Positions 53,601 to 64,000 of a stretch of 64,000 bases of DNA are shown here, piece by piece. A program made the translations under genes and the position numbers. A model generated the notes under the pieces. The model saw only the letters and a program-made list of their open reading frames with translations, searched no databases and was not told the DNA's origin. The first letter of the stretch is position 1. Every line of letters starts with the position of its first letter. The DNA comes from Hexactinellida sp. DTS-2022 (Eukaryota > Porifera > Hexactinellida): positions 8,608,501 to 8,672,500 of the forward strand of contig JAPNXP010000001.1 of assembly GCA_028753945.1 (NCBI GenBank), written 5' to 3'.

Positions 53601-56600
53601 ACACCTTTCTGATATACTTAACTGAGAAGATTGACATGTACGCATTCGGCGGGACGGCAGTCGTATCCCTGGTTGCTGGTGCGTATACTCTCCTGCGGAG
53701 CGTCGCGACCGCCACGCTCTTCTCAGCTGTGAGTATATTCGCTTTTAACATTGTTCCTCCTGTGGACAACGAGCCTCTGAACCTCATGTTTAGTGTCGTA
53801 TTCGCGATTATTTTCACCCTCTCCTACCTGCTGAGTCGCAGTGCCTCGAACCCTTACTTCCTGTTCGACCTCTTCAGGAACAGGTGCAGTATCAATGACG
53901 TGGAGGTGCGCGACGACCTGGAGATACAGGACCCCGTGCCTCCGCTCATTCGGCGCTCAGTCCGCTGCAGACTGGTGCACGACCTCGTGGTTGCCATCCT
54001 CCTCTTTCTGGCTATTTTCGCGATAGAAGCCACCACGGTATTCACGGTAGACAAGCAACTCGTCATCCGCCACGTCCTGCGGATATCCACCATTGTAGTG
54101 GGCGTGCTTACTCACTACGTGATCCCCCAGCTGCGCAAGAAGCACCCCTGGCTCCTGCTGAGACACCCGCTGCTCCGGAGCAAGGAGTACTCGCTGGACC
54201 ACGAGGTGAGGAAGGACGCGAAGATTATGTGGTTCGAACGGGTGTATGTTTGGCTTGAGATAGTCGAGAGGTTTATTCTGTACCCGCTTGTCTTTTTGGA
54301 GGCAATGACGAATAGCGCTTTTCCGCTGCAGCAGACGTTCGGTAACATAGGGGCTGGTGTGGTGCTCTCCATAGCAGCCATGAAGGTGATTAGGAACGCG
54401 TACTGTGAGATTGGATCCCAGTACATCTACCTGATATTCACCTGCCTTTTCTTTGAATTTGACTACCCCCAGCTATCGCACGGGTTCCTGCTGGACTACT
54501 ACGTGCTGTCATTCGTAGTCTCTAAGCTCTTCGAGCTGAAGTACAAGCTGCACTTCCTGTTCATATACCAAGCGCCCTGGAACATGCCCTGGGGAGGAAT
54601 CACCCACTTCATAATCCAGCCCGGGCTGATCCCGCACCCTGGGTTCATATTCCTGCAGGCAGTGCTGGCGGCCGCGCTGTCCGCCCCGCTGAGTCCGTTC
54701 GTCGCCAGCTCCCTCTTCCTGCTCTCGTACGTGCGTCCGGTCAAGTTCTGGGAGAAGTCCTACCGCACGCGGCACTTCGACAACACCGTGGGGCGTCTCT
54801 CCAGCGTGCTGGGGATGCGGAGGGGCCCCAACGCGGAGCACATGGACAGCGTGTTCTACGACCACCTGGCGCACTCCCTGCAGCGGGTGCTGGCGGGGGA
54901 GATACAGATGGGCAGGTGGGGGCTGGTGCGCACCGGGGACTTCTTCATAGTCATACGGGACACCGACAACATAACGGCTTTTGTCCACATCATAGAGATA
55001 GGGAACGGGTTCGTAACCTTCCAGCTGCGCGGCTGCGAGCTCAAGGGCACCTACTGCCACAACATGGAGGTGCGGTCCATGAACGAGGGGTTCGATATAG
55101 ACGACGAGCGCTGCTGCTGCTGCAAGAGGTGCTTCCGGTGCAGCTGTCCTCCCTACGAAAACAAACAAGTCTTCTGCTTCAACGCCTACTGCAGCAGCCG
55201 GTGGTCTGGCTGGGAGATCGTGAACACCTCCTTTGTGCTCCGCGGCTACTCTAAGATCGAGAACGACGCCAGCTACATATTCAACACACACGACGCGTTC
55301 CGTATCTACAACACTCTGTTTGTGAAGTCCATGCTGTACTACATGATTAAGTGTCCGCTGTTCCCCTCCTGGCTGGGCAACAGCGCTATCCAGGACGAGG
55401 TTGCGCACCTGGGGGAGGAGGGCTACTCGGACCCCCATCCATACTTCCTGGACCACTGTGATATAGACTTTGACAAGCGCCTGGGCGCAGTGACGCACAC
55501 GCGGTTCTCCGAGCAGTACGGGGAGTGGCTCAAGTACTGTCTGGAGAGACGCAACTACACCAGCCAGGTGGAGCTCAAGAAGGTGTCCGTGTTCGGCTGG
55601 GCCCTCTCCCTGGCTGGGAGGCGCATACTGGGCAACGCCACGCAGCAGAACGTAGACACGCCTTTCAGCTCCATGTGGAACATCTCCTTCCTGCACGGGG
55701 TGTACGCGCTATTCAAGGGAGACTGTCGCATCAGCTGCTACAAAGACGAGTGGGTATTCGCAGACATGGACATAATAAAGCGGGTGATCTCCCCCGCCCT
55801 CAAGATAGCGCTAAAGCTGCAGCAGGACCACTACCTCACCACTGACGACGGACAGGACCACAGGGGTCTCTACCACGACATCATCTCCACGGAGCGAGAC
55901 ATCGTCATAGCGCACGAAGGGGACCCTCAGTGGATCCGGGCAGTCGTGTCCGACCGGCCCTCCCTCTTCACCCTGAGGTACACGCCGCACGAGAACAACA
56001 AGCTGTACCAGTTCGTGCGTCTCAACACGCGCTACCTGCAGATGCGCCTCATAAAGATGAACCAGGAGGTGATACGCGGTCTGTGGGCCAGCCAGCAGCA
56101 GGAGCAGGTCTACTTCCAGCAGGACCTGGCGGAGCGGGCCTCGATACAGAACCTAAAGTGTGTGGCTCGCAATCTGGTCAACTCCTCCATGGACCAGCCC
56201 ATCGGCTACCCCATATACGTGTCCCCGCTCCTCACCTCCTACGTCAACATGAACCCGACCATAAACACGGTCACGGGCGGACTAATCGACCCGTGGGCCA
56301 TCGCGCAGTTCATCTACACGAGCCTCAAGAAAGTGGCCAGCAAGAACAAGTCCTCTGCGGACCGGCCCGCCCTGTCCCCCGGGGACCCCAGGCCGAAGCC
56401 CGAGACCTCAGGGGAGAACCTGTCGCTGGGGGAGAAGGGGAGCAGCGCCAGCTTTGGGGACCAAACCTACGCCACGAATATCATGGACTATGTGGACCCA
56501 TTTGCCTCTGACTCAGACAGTGACATCGAAGACCCTTTCAAGCCACACCCCATGCTGTGTCGGCGCGTGAGGCTCACAGACATCTCGGCCATTCACTCTA

Positions 56601-56833
56601 ATATGACGCACATGGTGCAGTGGCCGGAGCCGCTGTTCAAATCGAAAGCTAACCGCGGCGCCTGGAAGCAGTGGAGCCCGGAGGCGGGGATGGAGGGGAA
56701 GGTGGTGCACGTGTGGCGACCCTTCCACCGGGACGCGAAGCAGCGCAGCTATCTGGACAAGACCATATTCCTGGTTATGTTAGAGGAGCGGTACTATGTG
56801 CCAGTAAATGAGGCGGGAACAGAGGAGGTTTAG
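50673..56833 (+). CDS. PCNX: Pecanex-like multipass membrane protein
   Basis: Three exons: 50673-51101, 51530-52175 and 52515-56833, giving about 1797 residues. Exon 1 encodes the N-terminal hairpin of membrane segments (LALSLIWLCFFLTPLSLYYL and a second near 75-90). Exon 2 is a Ser/Pro-rich cytosolic linker. Exon 3, 4.3 kb without interruption, holds multiple membrane segments and the pecanex C-terminal domain: VHIIEIGNGFVTFQLRG, CCCCKRC, HGVYALFKGDCRIS, VIAHEGDP, RGLWASQQQ and DQPIGYPIYVSPL. In flies pecanex is needed for Notch signalling, and vertebrate relatives are ER-linked; function here is by homology. The vertebrate genes have more than 30 exons. Introns are 428 and 339 bp; the first carries a MITE. 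Confidence 0.95.
51320..51480. mobile_element. 161-bp MITE in pecanex intron 1
   Basis: Ends CAGTGGTGTTCGCCTAATAA and complement of GTGCGAACACTAC with TA at 51318-51319 and 51481-51482. It lies wholly in the intron, 49 bp before the next exon. Relatives flank 16285-17548 and occur near 22550. Confidence 0.8.
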
Positions 56834-57031
56834 AATTGTCTTATAGATTTCCATTCAGGTGTAATTATGTTATATTCTCAGATACATACTGTGTTACTTT
56901 TTAATTAGAGGCTCATTAGTGACATATTCAATAATAATTGTTAACATATCAAACTCGGTACATACAAAATGCAGCACCTGCAAAAAGTAGTTTTTAAATG
57001 ATTCGTAATTTTATTATTATTAGCAAAGCTG

Positions 57032-60000
57032 ATGTTGAGAGACGCGAATATTCAGACAACTCAACACTCCCTAACTTCCGATAGGGTCAGTAAGGAGGTT
57101 AGATACCTCAGTGACACTCTGGAATTCTCTGCAAACGCTGCCTCTCTCTTCCCATCTTCACCTGTAAACAAAGAATTCATTTCATGGGAGGATCACTACC
57201 AGTTTAATTCTCTAGAAAGTCTTCTTACTGCGAACAGAATTCAGAAGCGCTCTGTGTACTCCCGTAAGCCCACAGGCGTTAAGCAGCACACTTGTCACTT
57301 CGAGTCTCCCCCCGCTTCCCAGGAGCTGGCCCTGCCACCCATACCTAGCATAAGGAATGCTAGTGCGAAGTCAGCTGGGGTTAGAAAGGTCAAGTCACGG
57401 AGGTCTAACTTTAGTATGCACTCAATTCCAATGGATCCTTCGGTTGACTGGGCTAATACGATATCCTCAGCTGTTGACAACTTCGAGGTTCGTTCTTCTA
57501 TTTCTGTATTGTTATATTAACCACCCACATATGTACTAGTTCCAGCTTATAGCACTGCTGTAGCTTTCTGACTAGCATTTTGCTATGATGATACAAGCTC
57601 CCTCTTCTGCAACAATCATGATGATTCTTGCTTACCGGAACTTTGCTGTCTGAGCACTATTGTCAATAATATTAATGAACTTATTTAATTAGTTAATGAA
57701 CTGATAATTATAAGTATGAAAAGTCGCCTCTTCTTTTTATTCGTGCCACTCTACTAGTACTAATTCTGGTGTTGGGATTGTTTACTTCACACTTTGACTA
57801 GCAAGATAACGATAAATCATCCTGATTGGCTGGCTAATGACTACTCTATAGAATAGATAGTGACTAATTGTAGTATCGAATTAATTATATTATATTGAAT
57901 AGACAGTCTACCTGAAGAGCGATAGCTTGACCCGTGTGAGTCCCGACCTCTCTCTGCCGGGCGTCTCCCCCACCGAGCGGCTCTCAGACGCGAGGGTCCC
58001 TGAGTACCTAGCGGAGTGGGAGACCGGACAGAAGCCGGTGTTCCAGCCTCTCGGCACTCTCACGGAGGAGGAGATTCTTCTCGGGAATGGGCTGAGGTTC
58101 GACAAGGTCCTAGAACCGATAATCCCGGCCCGCCAGTGCCACTTTAATGCCACAACTTCGAAATGTGGCAGAGCCCATGCCAGGGCTCAGGGACAACGCA
58201 GGTGGCAGGACTGGCCCCGGCCTCACAAGAACGTCCGCAGCGAGGGCTGGCTGTCCGTCTCCGAGACGAGAGAGCTGGAGGCGGAGCGACGGGAGCAGGA
58301 GAGGTCGCAAGCCCTGTCTCTGGCTAGCAGGAAGGCAGACACACTCGCTAGCGACGCTGCAGGGAGTAAGGAATGCGGAGGTAGAGTATGCGTACAGCTG
58401 ACTTTGTGAGATTTAATAGCTAACCTAATAGGCAGCGAGTTCTTCCTGGAGGAGGAGACCGGGTTTATAGAATCGAGAATCGTGGAGGAGTGGCTGCAGA
58501 AGTGGAGTCTGCCCGTCCAGGTGCCCGCCGTCTCGGAGATACTGCAGCAGCTGAACAGTGTTAACCAGCTGGTACGGGTGCAGGGGGCGGGGCTGTGTGC
58601 CCTCTCCTGTCCCCCCCGGGAGGCTGGCGGCAGACTGGAGCTGCCCCCTCAGCTGGAGGAGCAGCTGCAGCGACTGCTCGCAGACGAGAGCCTCAAGGTA
58701 ACAGCTGGTGCCACCGTGCAGCTGTCTATGGTATTGTGTAGGTTCGTATTACAGCGGGCACGGTGCTCTCTCTCTCCCGCTTCGAGGACAGAGCTGCTCT
58801 CAAGAAGGTGCTCCTGGAAGGGGCAGCTTCCTCCGACGCGCAGGAGCGCTGGCTGAGCTCGCAGGCGCTGGCTTGCCTCCTGGTGCCGGATGCGAGCGTG
58901 CTGCGAGAGCTCGCCTCCAGACTGGTGTCGGACTCCCCCAGAGAGCGGGCTAGGGCCCTCACGCTGATGGGGAGACTCAGTCCCTGCTCAGGGACCGTGC
59001 ACGCGCTAGCAGCCGACATGATCACCCGGGTGCACTGGAAGCAGAAGGTAGCACTCTCTCGAGTAGAACTAATCTATTTATTGTCTCTGCGTAGATAGCG
59101 GGCTGCTCGCTGGTCCCGCTCCTGAGCGGGGGGCCCAAGAGGGACTTCCAGGAGAGACTTATCCGCGTGATGTGGCGCGACTGGCACTCTAAGGTGAGAG
59201 AAGCCGCGGCTCGGGCCTTGGGCCGGGCTGGGAAAGCAAGACTTATTCACGACGAGATTCTTTCTAAACTGACTGATTCGGAGAATGAAGATCTACGTTT
59301 AGACGCGCTGCATAAAATCCGTGAATTGAAACCGCCCACTCGTCTCCTGATCCCTGGTCTCCTCGCCTGTCTGGAGGACAATATTATTTCCATTCGAATC
59401 AGCTGTATCAAGTTGGTCGCGGAGTTACAGATAAGAGATGAGAATGTAAGTAGAGCCACGTTAATCTGACCAGTCTTGTACAACCCAATATAAATAGTAC
59501 GTACATACAATAGCACATTTCAAAATCTAATCTGTGAGGGTGTAATGTACTGCTGTATGAGATTATTACTACAGTAGAAACTCGCTAGTACGAACACGGT
59601 TAATACAAAATTCCAGTTAACACGAACACTATTTCAGTCTTTTTAATGGAAATGACATTGGTTAAAATACGAATTCCGGATAGGGCAAACGAATTTTGAC
59701 GGCGCTTGGTGTTCGTATTAACGAGGTTCTAGTCTACATGTTACAGTTAATGGACGTGCCTGGTGTATTCCCGTGCACACTGGTGTACCCGCGTGCACAC
59801 CAGAAGAAAATCGTATATTTCAACTAAAACCATGGATACACATCCATTGCATCATGATAGTAGAGCTGTCTCTAACCCTCCTGTATAGATACTGGATGCA
59901 CTGATTGAACTGCTGAAGGACGACAACTGGAAAGTAAAGCTGGAAGCAATAAAGACTCTCTCTCAGCTGAGCGGGTCCGTGTCCTCTCCCCAGCTGATCG

Positions 60001-60314
60001 CCTCGCACCTCCTCTGGGCAGGGAGGTACGACAGAGTAGCCTTGGTGCGGACCTCTGCCCTGCGGACTCTCTCTGTGCTAGCGCGGGGCCTGTCTCCCGC
60101 TGACTCGGGCCTGAGGGCCGAGATCGTAAGTGCGCTTGTTGACGCGCTCAGCTCCGACACGGAGGACTCAGTCCGCGGGGAGGCGGAGAGGGGACTCCTG
60201 GACCTCGGGGAGGAGGCCAGACAAGAGGACTTACTGCTAGAAGCGATACGGAAAGAGATAAAGAAGCTGGGACAGCCAGCCGATATCGCTGCCTCTATTC
60301 TCCAGTCCTCTTGA
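57032..60314 (+). CDS. HEATR4: HEAT repeat-containing protein 4-like
   Basis: Six exons: 57032-57487, 57903-58380 (or 58365 using the stronger GTAAGG donor), 58432-58697, 58742-59047, 59095-59445 and 59889-60314. They give about 755-760 residues; all but one junction are phase 0. The N-terminal half is a basic unstructured region with a LAEWETGQKPVFQPLGTLTEEE stretch. The C-terminal half, from about residue 330, is a run of HEAT repeats, including DESLK|VRITAGTVLSL, RVMWRDWHSKVREAAARALG and DDNWKVKLEAIKTL. The MWRDWHSKVREAAA segment and layout resemble vertebrate HEATR4, a poorly known protein expressed in ciliated tissue and testis. Introns of 44 and 47 bp are among the shortest here. An additional 5' exon cannot be excluded because a possible acceptor (TTATTATTAG) precedes the start. 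Confidence 0.8.
59572..59734. mobile_element. 163-bp pogo-like MITE in a HEATR4 intron
   Basis: Ends CAGTAGAAACTCGCTAGTACG and complement of GTATTAACGAGGTTCTAGTC, TA on both sides. It accounts for much of the 443-bp intron before the last exon. Confidence 0.8.
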
Positions 60315-60498
60315 TGCAGCTCATTCTAGGCTACCCGATCACTCAGTGTATTCACTCGTACCTGCATTTATCTACTGGCTGGCTGTTGTATTAATTATTA
60401 AGCATGTGGAGATGTGTATTATTGTACAGGCAGCTACTACAAGTATAAGGATCTATTGTATTACTCCCGACATATCTCCACTTACTATCTGTCTGTAG

Positions 60499-63400
60499 AT
60501 GTCGCATAGCAATTTTATCCTAACGCAGGCCCAGTGCGATGTCCTGGCCAAATCCTTCCACAAATACGACACTGAGGAGAACGGGAAGATTGACGTCATG
60601 TCTGCTCTCCAGCTCTGCGCAGAAGTACTGGGCCACGAAGTGAGTCTTCTTACATTAACTGATACAGTAGAGTAGACTCTCGTTAATACGAATACTGATA
60701 ACGAATATAAATATTGGTTAAGGGGTACAAGGTTTAATTGTCTGGATGAAACACTGAAATGCATTCATTTGTCTCCGTTAATACGAATTCAGCATATACG
60801 AACAAATTTCGACAGTCCCCTGGCGCGCGGCGTTCGCAATAACGAGAGTCTACACACTAGAGTATACTATACTTTAATATTCTGTAATAGTTGAGCACTC
60901 GCGAGCTAGCCACGATAAAAGCTAAGCTGGAGAGCAGAGAGGAGGAGGACGTGGTGACGTTTGCTGACTACATGGACATCATGGCGGAGCACATGGCTAC
61001 CACAACCAGATGGGGATTCCTGAAAACGCCTCTCCAGTCCCACATCGGAATAGAGACTCTCCCTGAGCAGCTGAAGAGACGCATCATGAGGAAGGGGTTC
61101 GAGTTTAACGTTATGGTCGTAGGGGAGAGCGGGCTGGGGAAGTCTACTCTCGTGAACACTATTTTCAAAGGACAAGTACGACTATACATATTCTCCCAGA
61201 TTATCTTAATAATGAATGACTTCGCTATCGTTTCTAGCTAAGCCGACAGAGCTGTCTGCCAGTGCCTATGCAGATCCCTCCCACTATCCAGATCAACTCG
61301 GTCTGCCACCTGATAGAGGAGGAAGGCGTCAAACTAAAGCTGACTCTCACAGACACGCCTGGGTTCGGGGACCAAGTGAACAACTCAAAGTGTTGGGCTC
61401 CAATCTTAGAGTATATCAATGACCAGTATGAGCATTATTTGAATGAGGAGGTGGCTGTGGTTAGGAAATCTGTCATTCCAGATACCCGAGTCCACTGCTG
61501 TGTTTACTTCCTCCCTCCCACCGGGCACTGTCTCAGGAATATTGACATTGAGTTCTTGAAGAGGCTATGCAACTCTGTCAACGTTATACCCGTGAGTTTA
61601 AGCTAACTTGTAGTGAACAGTTATACAGCATATACTGAGGTTCATACATAAACAAGCTAGCTGTAAGCCGGTATATTCGACACATATAGGTTTTCATCTG
61701 TACATGTGTAACATTATAATCTTTATAAATACAGTGATTAGTTATGAGACATAGAATTAAACGTCTTGCAGCCGCACGAGGTAGCTCTTTGTGAGTTCAT
61801 AAACATTAAAACTTATCGTCACTGAAATCGGGCCCTTAATCCAGTTCATGCTGAGACCTTTGTACAGACCCATCGCACCCCCCTCGTGTCTGATGACGTA
61901 CAGCAGTGTCCGCACCATGGACACCTGTGGGCTGCTGCAGGCCTCCAGTCCTGCTGTCTGCATCCTCCTACGCACGATGTCCAGAGGGTAGGAGGCCGTC
62001 TGTCCCACCAGCCCCGCCACGGCTCCGTAGAGCAGTCGGGAGAGGGGCGGCGCCTCCGAGCCGTTCCTCTCCAGGTGCAGTCGCTTCAGATTCTCGAAAG
62101 TGAAGAAGCTAGCGCCCGCGTACGGGAGGATCCCGATGATGGAGGGCGTGATGCCTCTCCACAGCCGGAGCAACCCCTCACTGCGGTACTCGCTTGCCAT
62201 GGCGCTGTACAGGCTGTTGTAGACTTGTTTCTTGGTGACGGCCAGTCTAGCTCTGGCTATGTCCAGTGGGTAGGTGGTCAGGGTCGCGATTGCTCCAGCA
62301 GCCGAGCCCGCGGCGATCTGCCGGAGGGGCGGGAGGAACTTCTGATCCTCCTCCGTCTTCAGGTTGTGCTTGAGCTGCTCGTAGGCTGCGAAGTGAATGG
62401 CGGCATAGGGGACTATCCTCGTGAGAGTAGCGGAGTTGCCCCGCCAGAGACTGGTTATCCTGTCCTCTCTCGTCTGCTTTATCAACAACTTTATTGCTTC
62501 AAACAGTGAATACTCCTTTGAGGATACCTGAAAAATTATTTTAGCACGGTCAAATGGAGCAATGCAGGTCTTTGCACAGGCTCCTGCTATTGCTCCCGAG
62601 ATTAAACTTATTTTTATTCTTGAGCTGGTTGGGAGAATAGCTGGAGAATTTCCTTTTTTCAATCTTTCTTCCACATTCCTCTCCTCTCCCATTTACCTTG
62701 TTTTATTCTTGGTTCGCTAACTGATAAAAGTACTATCTTATTCCATTCATTTCTTTTCGTATTACTAGAATAATAATGCATTGCATTTAGATCTATTGGT
62801 TGTATACTTAGTTTTACATGATACGTATTGTAGGTCTGTTTTATAATATGATACTAATTGTATAATACCCGGTACTATGATTAATTAATAAAACACGCGA
62901 ATGCCCTTGGGGTCCAAGGTATAAATTAAAAAAAAAAACTTTCATTTCCACTTTAAATTGAAATTTAATTAAATTTCACTTTCACTTTCAATTGGCAACT
63001 AAGCTAAGAGGTGTTAATTAATGCTCAATACAAAATTTAGTAAACATTCTAGCAATAATTATTTAATTATAAACTTATGACATTTCTAGACTTTTGGAAA
63101 GTTTAAAATTAATCTGCATACTTCGAGTGGATAATGTTATTTCTCCTTTTACAGAAATATATTGAATTATTCCAAAAACGAGCCTCATTAGAACTTGCAG
63201 TGTATTATACAGCCATTGGGAAATACGCTCCTAATCCTGATCTGATCCAATTTTCACGCCTAAATCATAAATTATTCTTACGGTATAGGGAGAGGATTCC
63301 AAACTTTCGCCGCTCCTAAATTGAAATTTCCAAAAATCCTGCTCCAAAAGGAGCGTCTCGCGCTCCTGGATAATTCCTTGAAATATAGAAGTTCCTACAT

Positions 63401-63643
63401 TAGAAGGTCGGTCATGCGTAAGATTAAGAAATAACCTGTGTGTAGGTGATTGCGAAGGGGGATACGTTAACACTAGAGGAGAGATACGCGTTCAGGGAGC
63501 GACTGAGAGAGGACTTCGAAGCCCACAACATTCGTATCTACCCAACTTCCTACGAGGTGGAAGACAACGAGGAGGCGTCTCTCAACTCAGAACTGGATCC
63601 GTTCATCCCGTTTGCAGTCATTGGCTCTGAGCAAATATATTCA
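60499..63643 (+). CDS. EF-hand-septin fusion protein (SEPT3/9/12 type), 3' end outside window
   Basis: Four exons visible, all phase 0: 60499-60639, 60891-61175, 61238-61591 and 63446-63643 (326 residues, with a GTAGGT donor at the end, so more follows beyond the window). Residues 8-82 align with a calmodulin lobe. Loop 1 is D24-S35 (Asp, Glu, Asn, Gly, Ile in place, but Ser instead of Glu at position 12); loop 2 (about 62-73) is degenerate. The septin domain follows: basic LKRRIMRKGFEFN at 108-120, P-loop GESGLGKS at 125-132, DTPGFGD at 181-187, AKGD at 263-266. Sequence such as PDTRVHCCVYF places it with SEPT9-like septins, GTPases that build cortical filaments. SLC25A42 lies antisense inside the third intron. 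The ATG follows an AG directly (CTGTCTGTAG|ATG). Confidence 0.88.
60665..60850. mobile_element. Pogo-like MITE in septin intron 1
   Basis: Begins after TA with CAGTAGAGTAGACTCTCG and ends CGAGAGTCTA; CTCTCGTTAATACGAA and its inverted relatives lie inside. It makes up most of the 251-bp intron between the two EF-hand exons. Confidence 0.7.
61757..62692 (-). CDS. SLC25A42: Mitochondrial coenzyme A transporter, SLC25A42-like
   Basis: A 311-residue single-exon gene from ATG 62692. Three mitochondrial carrier repeats carry the signatures PFDRAKI, YPLDIARAR and YPLDIVRRRMQTAG. The blocks IIFQVSSKEYS, SLWRGNSAT, ILPYAGASFFTFE and GLYKGLSMNWIKGPI agree closely with vertebrate SLC25A42 (318 aa), which exchanges CoA and adenine nucleotides across the inner membrane. 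It lies entirely within, and antisense to, the intron between septin exons 3 and 4. Confidence 0.93.
   Translation of the reverse strand: MGEERNVEERLKKGNSPAILPTSSRIKISLISGAIAGACAKTCIAPFDRAKIIFQVSSKEYSLFEAIKLLIKQTREDRITSLWRGNSATLTRIVPYAAIHFAAYEQLKHNLKTEEDQKFLPPLRQIAAGSAAGAIATLTTYPLDIARARLAVTKKQVYNSLYSAMASEYRSEGLLRLWRGITPSIIGILPYAGASFFTFENLKRLHLERNGSEAPPLSRLLYGAVAGLVGQTASYPLDIVRRRMQTAGLEACSSPQVSMVRTLLYVIRHEGGAMGLYKGLSMNWIKGPISVTISFNVYELTKSYLVRLQDV
62693..63445. other. Rest of septin intron 3, with a repeat
   Basis: AT-rich DNA upstream of SLC25A42, so it should hold that gene's promoter. At 63206-63375 is an inverted relative of the repeat at about 44490-44650; the small open frame across it is not an exon. 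Confidence 0.6.
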
Positions 63644-64000
63644 GTAGGTTATATGCATATTGTTATAGTAATAGTAACTTAGTTATTCAGACATCTCTTT
63701 TGCGGGCTTAATTCAATTAATTTTATGCAAAACAAATACGCTGACTTTTATATCATAGATTTAATACTGGGATACAGTATACATTTCCGAATTCTGTCAT
63801 TCCGGTTTGCCCATATTTTCATAATCTGGAATAAATTCGCAGATCTGTTAAATCACCATTTACTTGGGTGCCTCTTTGCCCCTACAATAAATACTTTGGG
63901 TATGTACTAACCTATAAGCTAAGTTATTTTTCCAAACTAAAGTTTGGTCGCTACTATTTGAGGATGTAATAATTTCCCACAAGGTTGCATTCGTACGATT
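63644..64000. other. Start of the next septin intron
   Basis: Begins with a GTAGGT donor after codon 326 of the septin. No further exon is seen before the window ends. Confidence 0.6.

Noticed and set aside
54509..55696. Long open frame antisense to pecanex (395 codons)
   Set aside because: A shadow of the GC-rich pecanex exon; composition is His/Val/Glu-rich noise without a fold.
63134..63319. Possible extra septin exon
   Set aside because: It overlaps a dispersed repeat also found inverted at 44490-44650, and the septin reads correctly from exon 3 to exon 4 without it.
1..64000. tRNA, rRNA or other structural RNA genes
   Set aside because: No cloverleaf or conserved box A/B pattern convinced me; the only tRNA-related sequence is the retrotransposon primer site.

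Overview
The window is a stretch of nuclear genome from a eukaryote, almost certainly an animal. The genes are animal orthologues (RABL3, TIMM22, SLC25A42, SREK1IP1, pecanex, BOLA3, CTU1, HEATR4, NME8, a SEPT3/9/12-type septin). Several carry spliceosomal GT-AG introns, and the space between genes is AT-rich and full of transposable elements. Very short introns (44-62 bp in many places), many single-exon genes, short gaps between same-strand genes and GC-rich coding DNA in AT-rich surroundings suggest an early-branching or compact-gene animal. A sponge is my best guess; nothing in the sequence proves it.

Layout: 1-3.7 kb is decayed mobile DNA. 3.7-12 kb holds saccharopine dehydrogenase, CTU1 and BOLA3, with a young intact-looking Ty3-type LTR retrotransposon inserted antisense between the first two. 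12-14.4 kb is nested DNA transposons. 14.5-16.1 kb is an NME8-like thioredoxin/NDK protein (minus strand). 16.2-22.7 kb is a deeply nested repeat block: foldback elements, hAT MITEs, and a Helentron/HINE-like element split by a 3.25-kb Tc1-like element. 23.4-25.9 kb is molybdenum cofactor sulfurase. 26-30.4 kb is more nested elements, including a 3.2-kb hAT. 30.5-36.4 kb holds one intact secreted LRR-EGF protein and broken LRR relatives cut up by transposons and HINE-like copies. 38.7-43.3 kb has an SDR oxidoreductase, RABL3 and SREK1IP1. 45.7-64 kb is gene-dense: BCKDHB, an endosulfine, TIMM22, pecanex, HEATR4 and an EF-hand-septin fusion, all on the plus strand, with SLC25A42 nested antisense in a septin intron.

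Functional themes are ordinary: mitochondrial and amino-acid metabolism (saccharopine dehydrogenase, BCKDHB, BOLA3, TIMM22, SLC25A42), molybdoenzyme maturation, tRNA thiolation, axoneme and membrane proteins. TIMM22, pecanex, HEATR4 and the septin are separated by only about 110-200 bp, which looks operon-like.

The most unusual gene is the septin. Its first two exons encode a calmodulin-like EF-hand pair joined in frame to a septin GTPase domain, and the second EF-hand and the septin P-loop lie on one uninterrupted exon. The most instructive mobile element is the retrotransposon: identical 192-bp LTRs, a 5-bp target duplication, an initiator-Met tRNA primer site and a classic -1 slippery heptamer directly before the gag stop codon.
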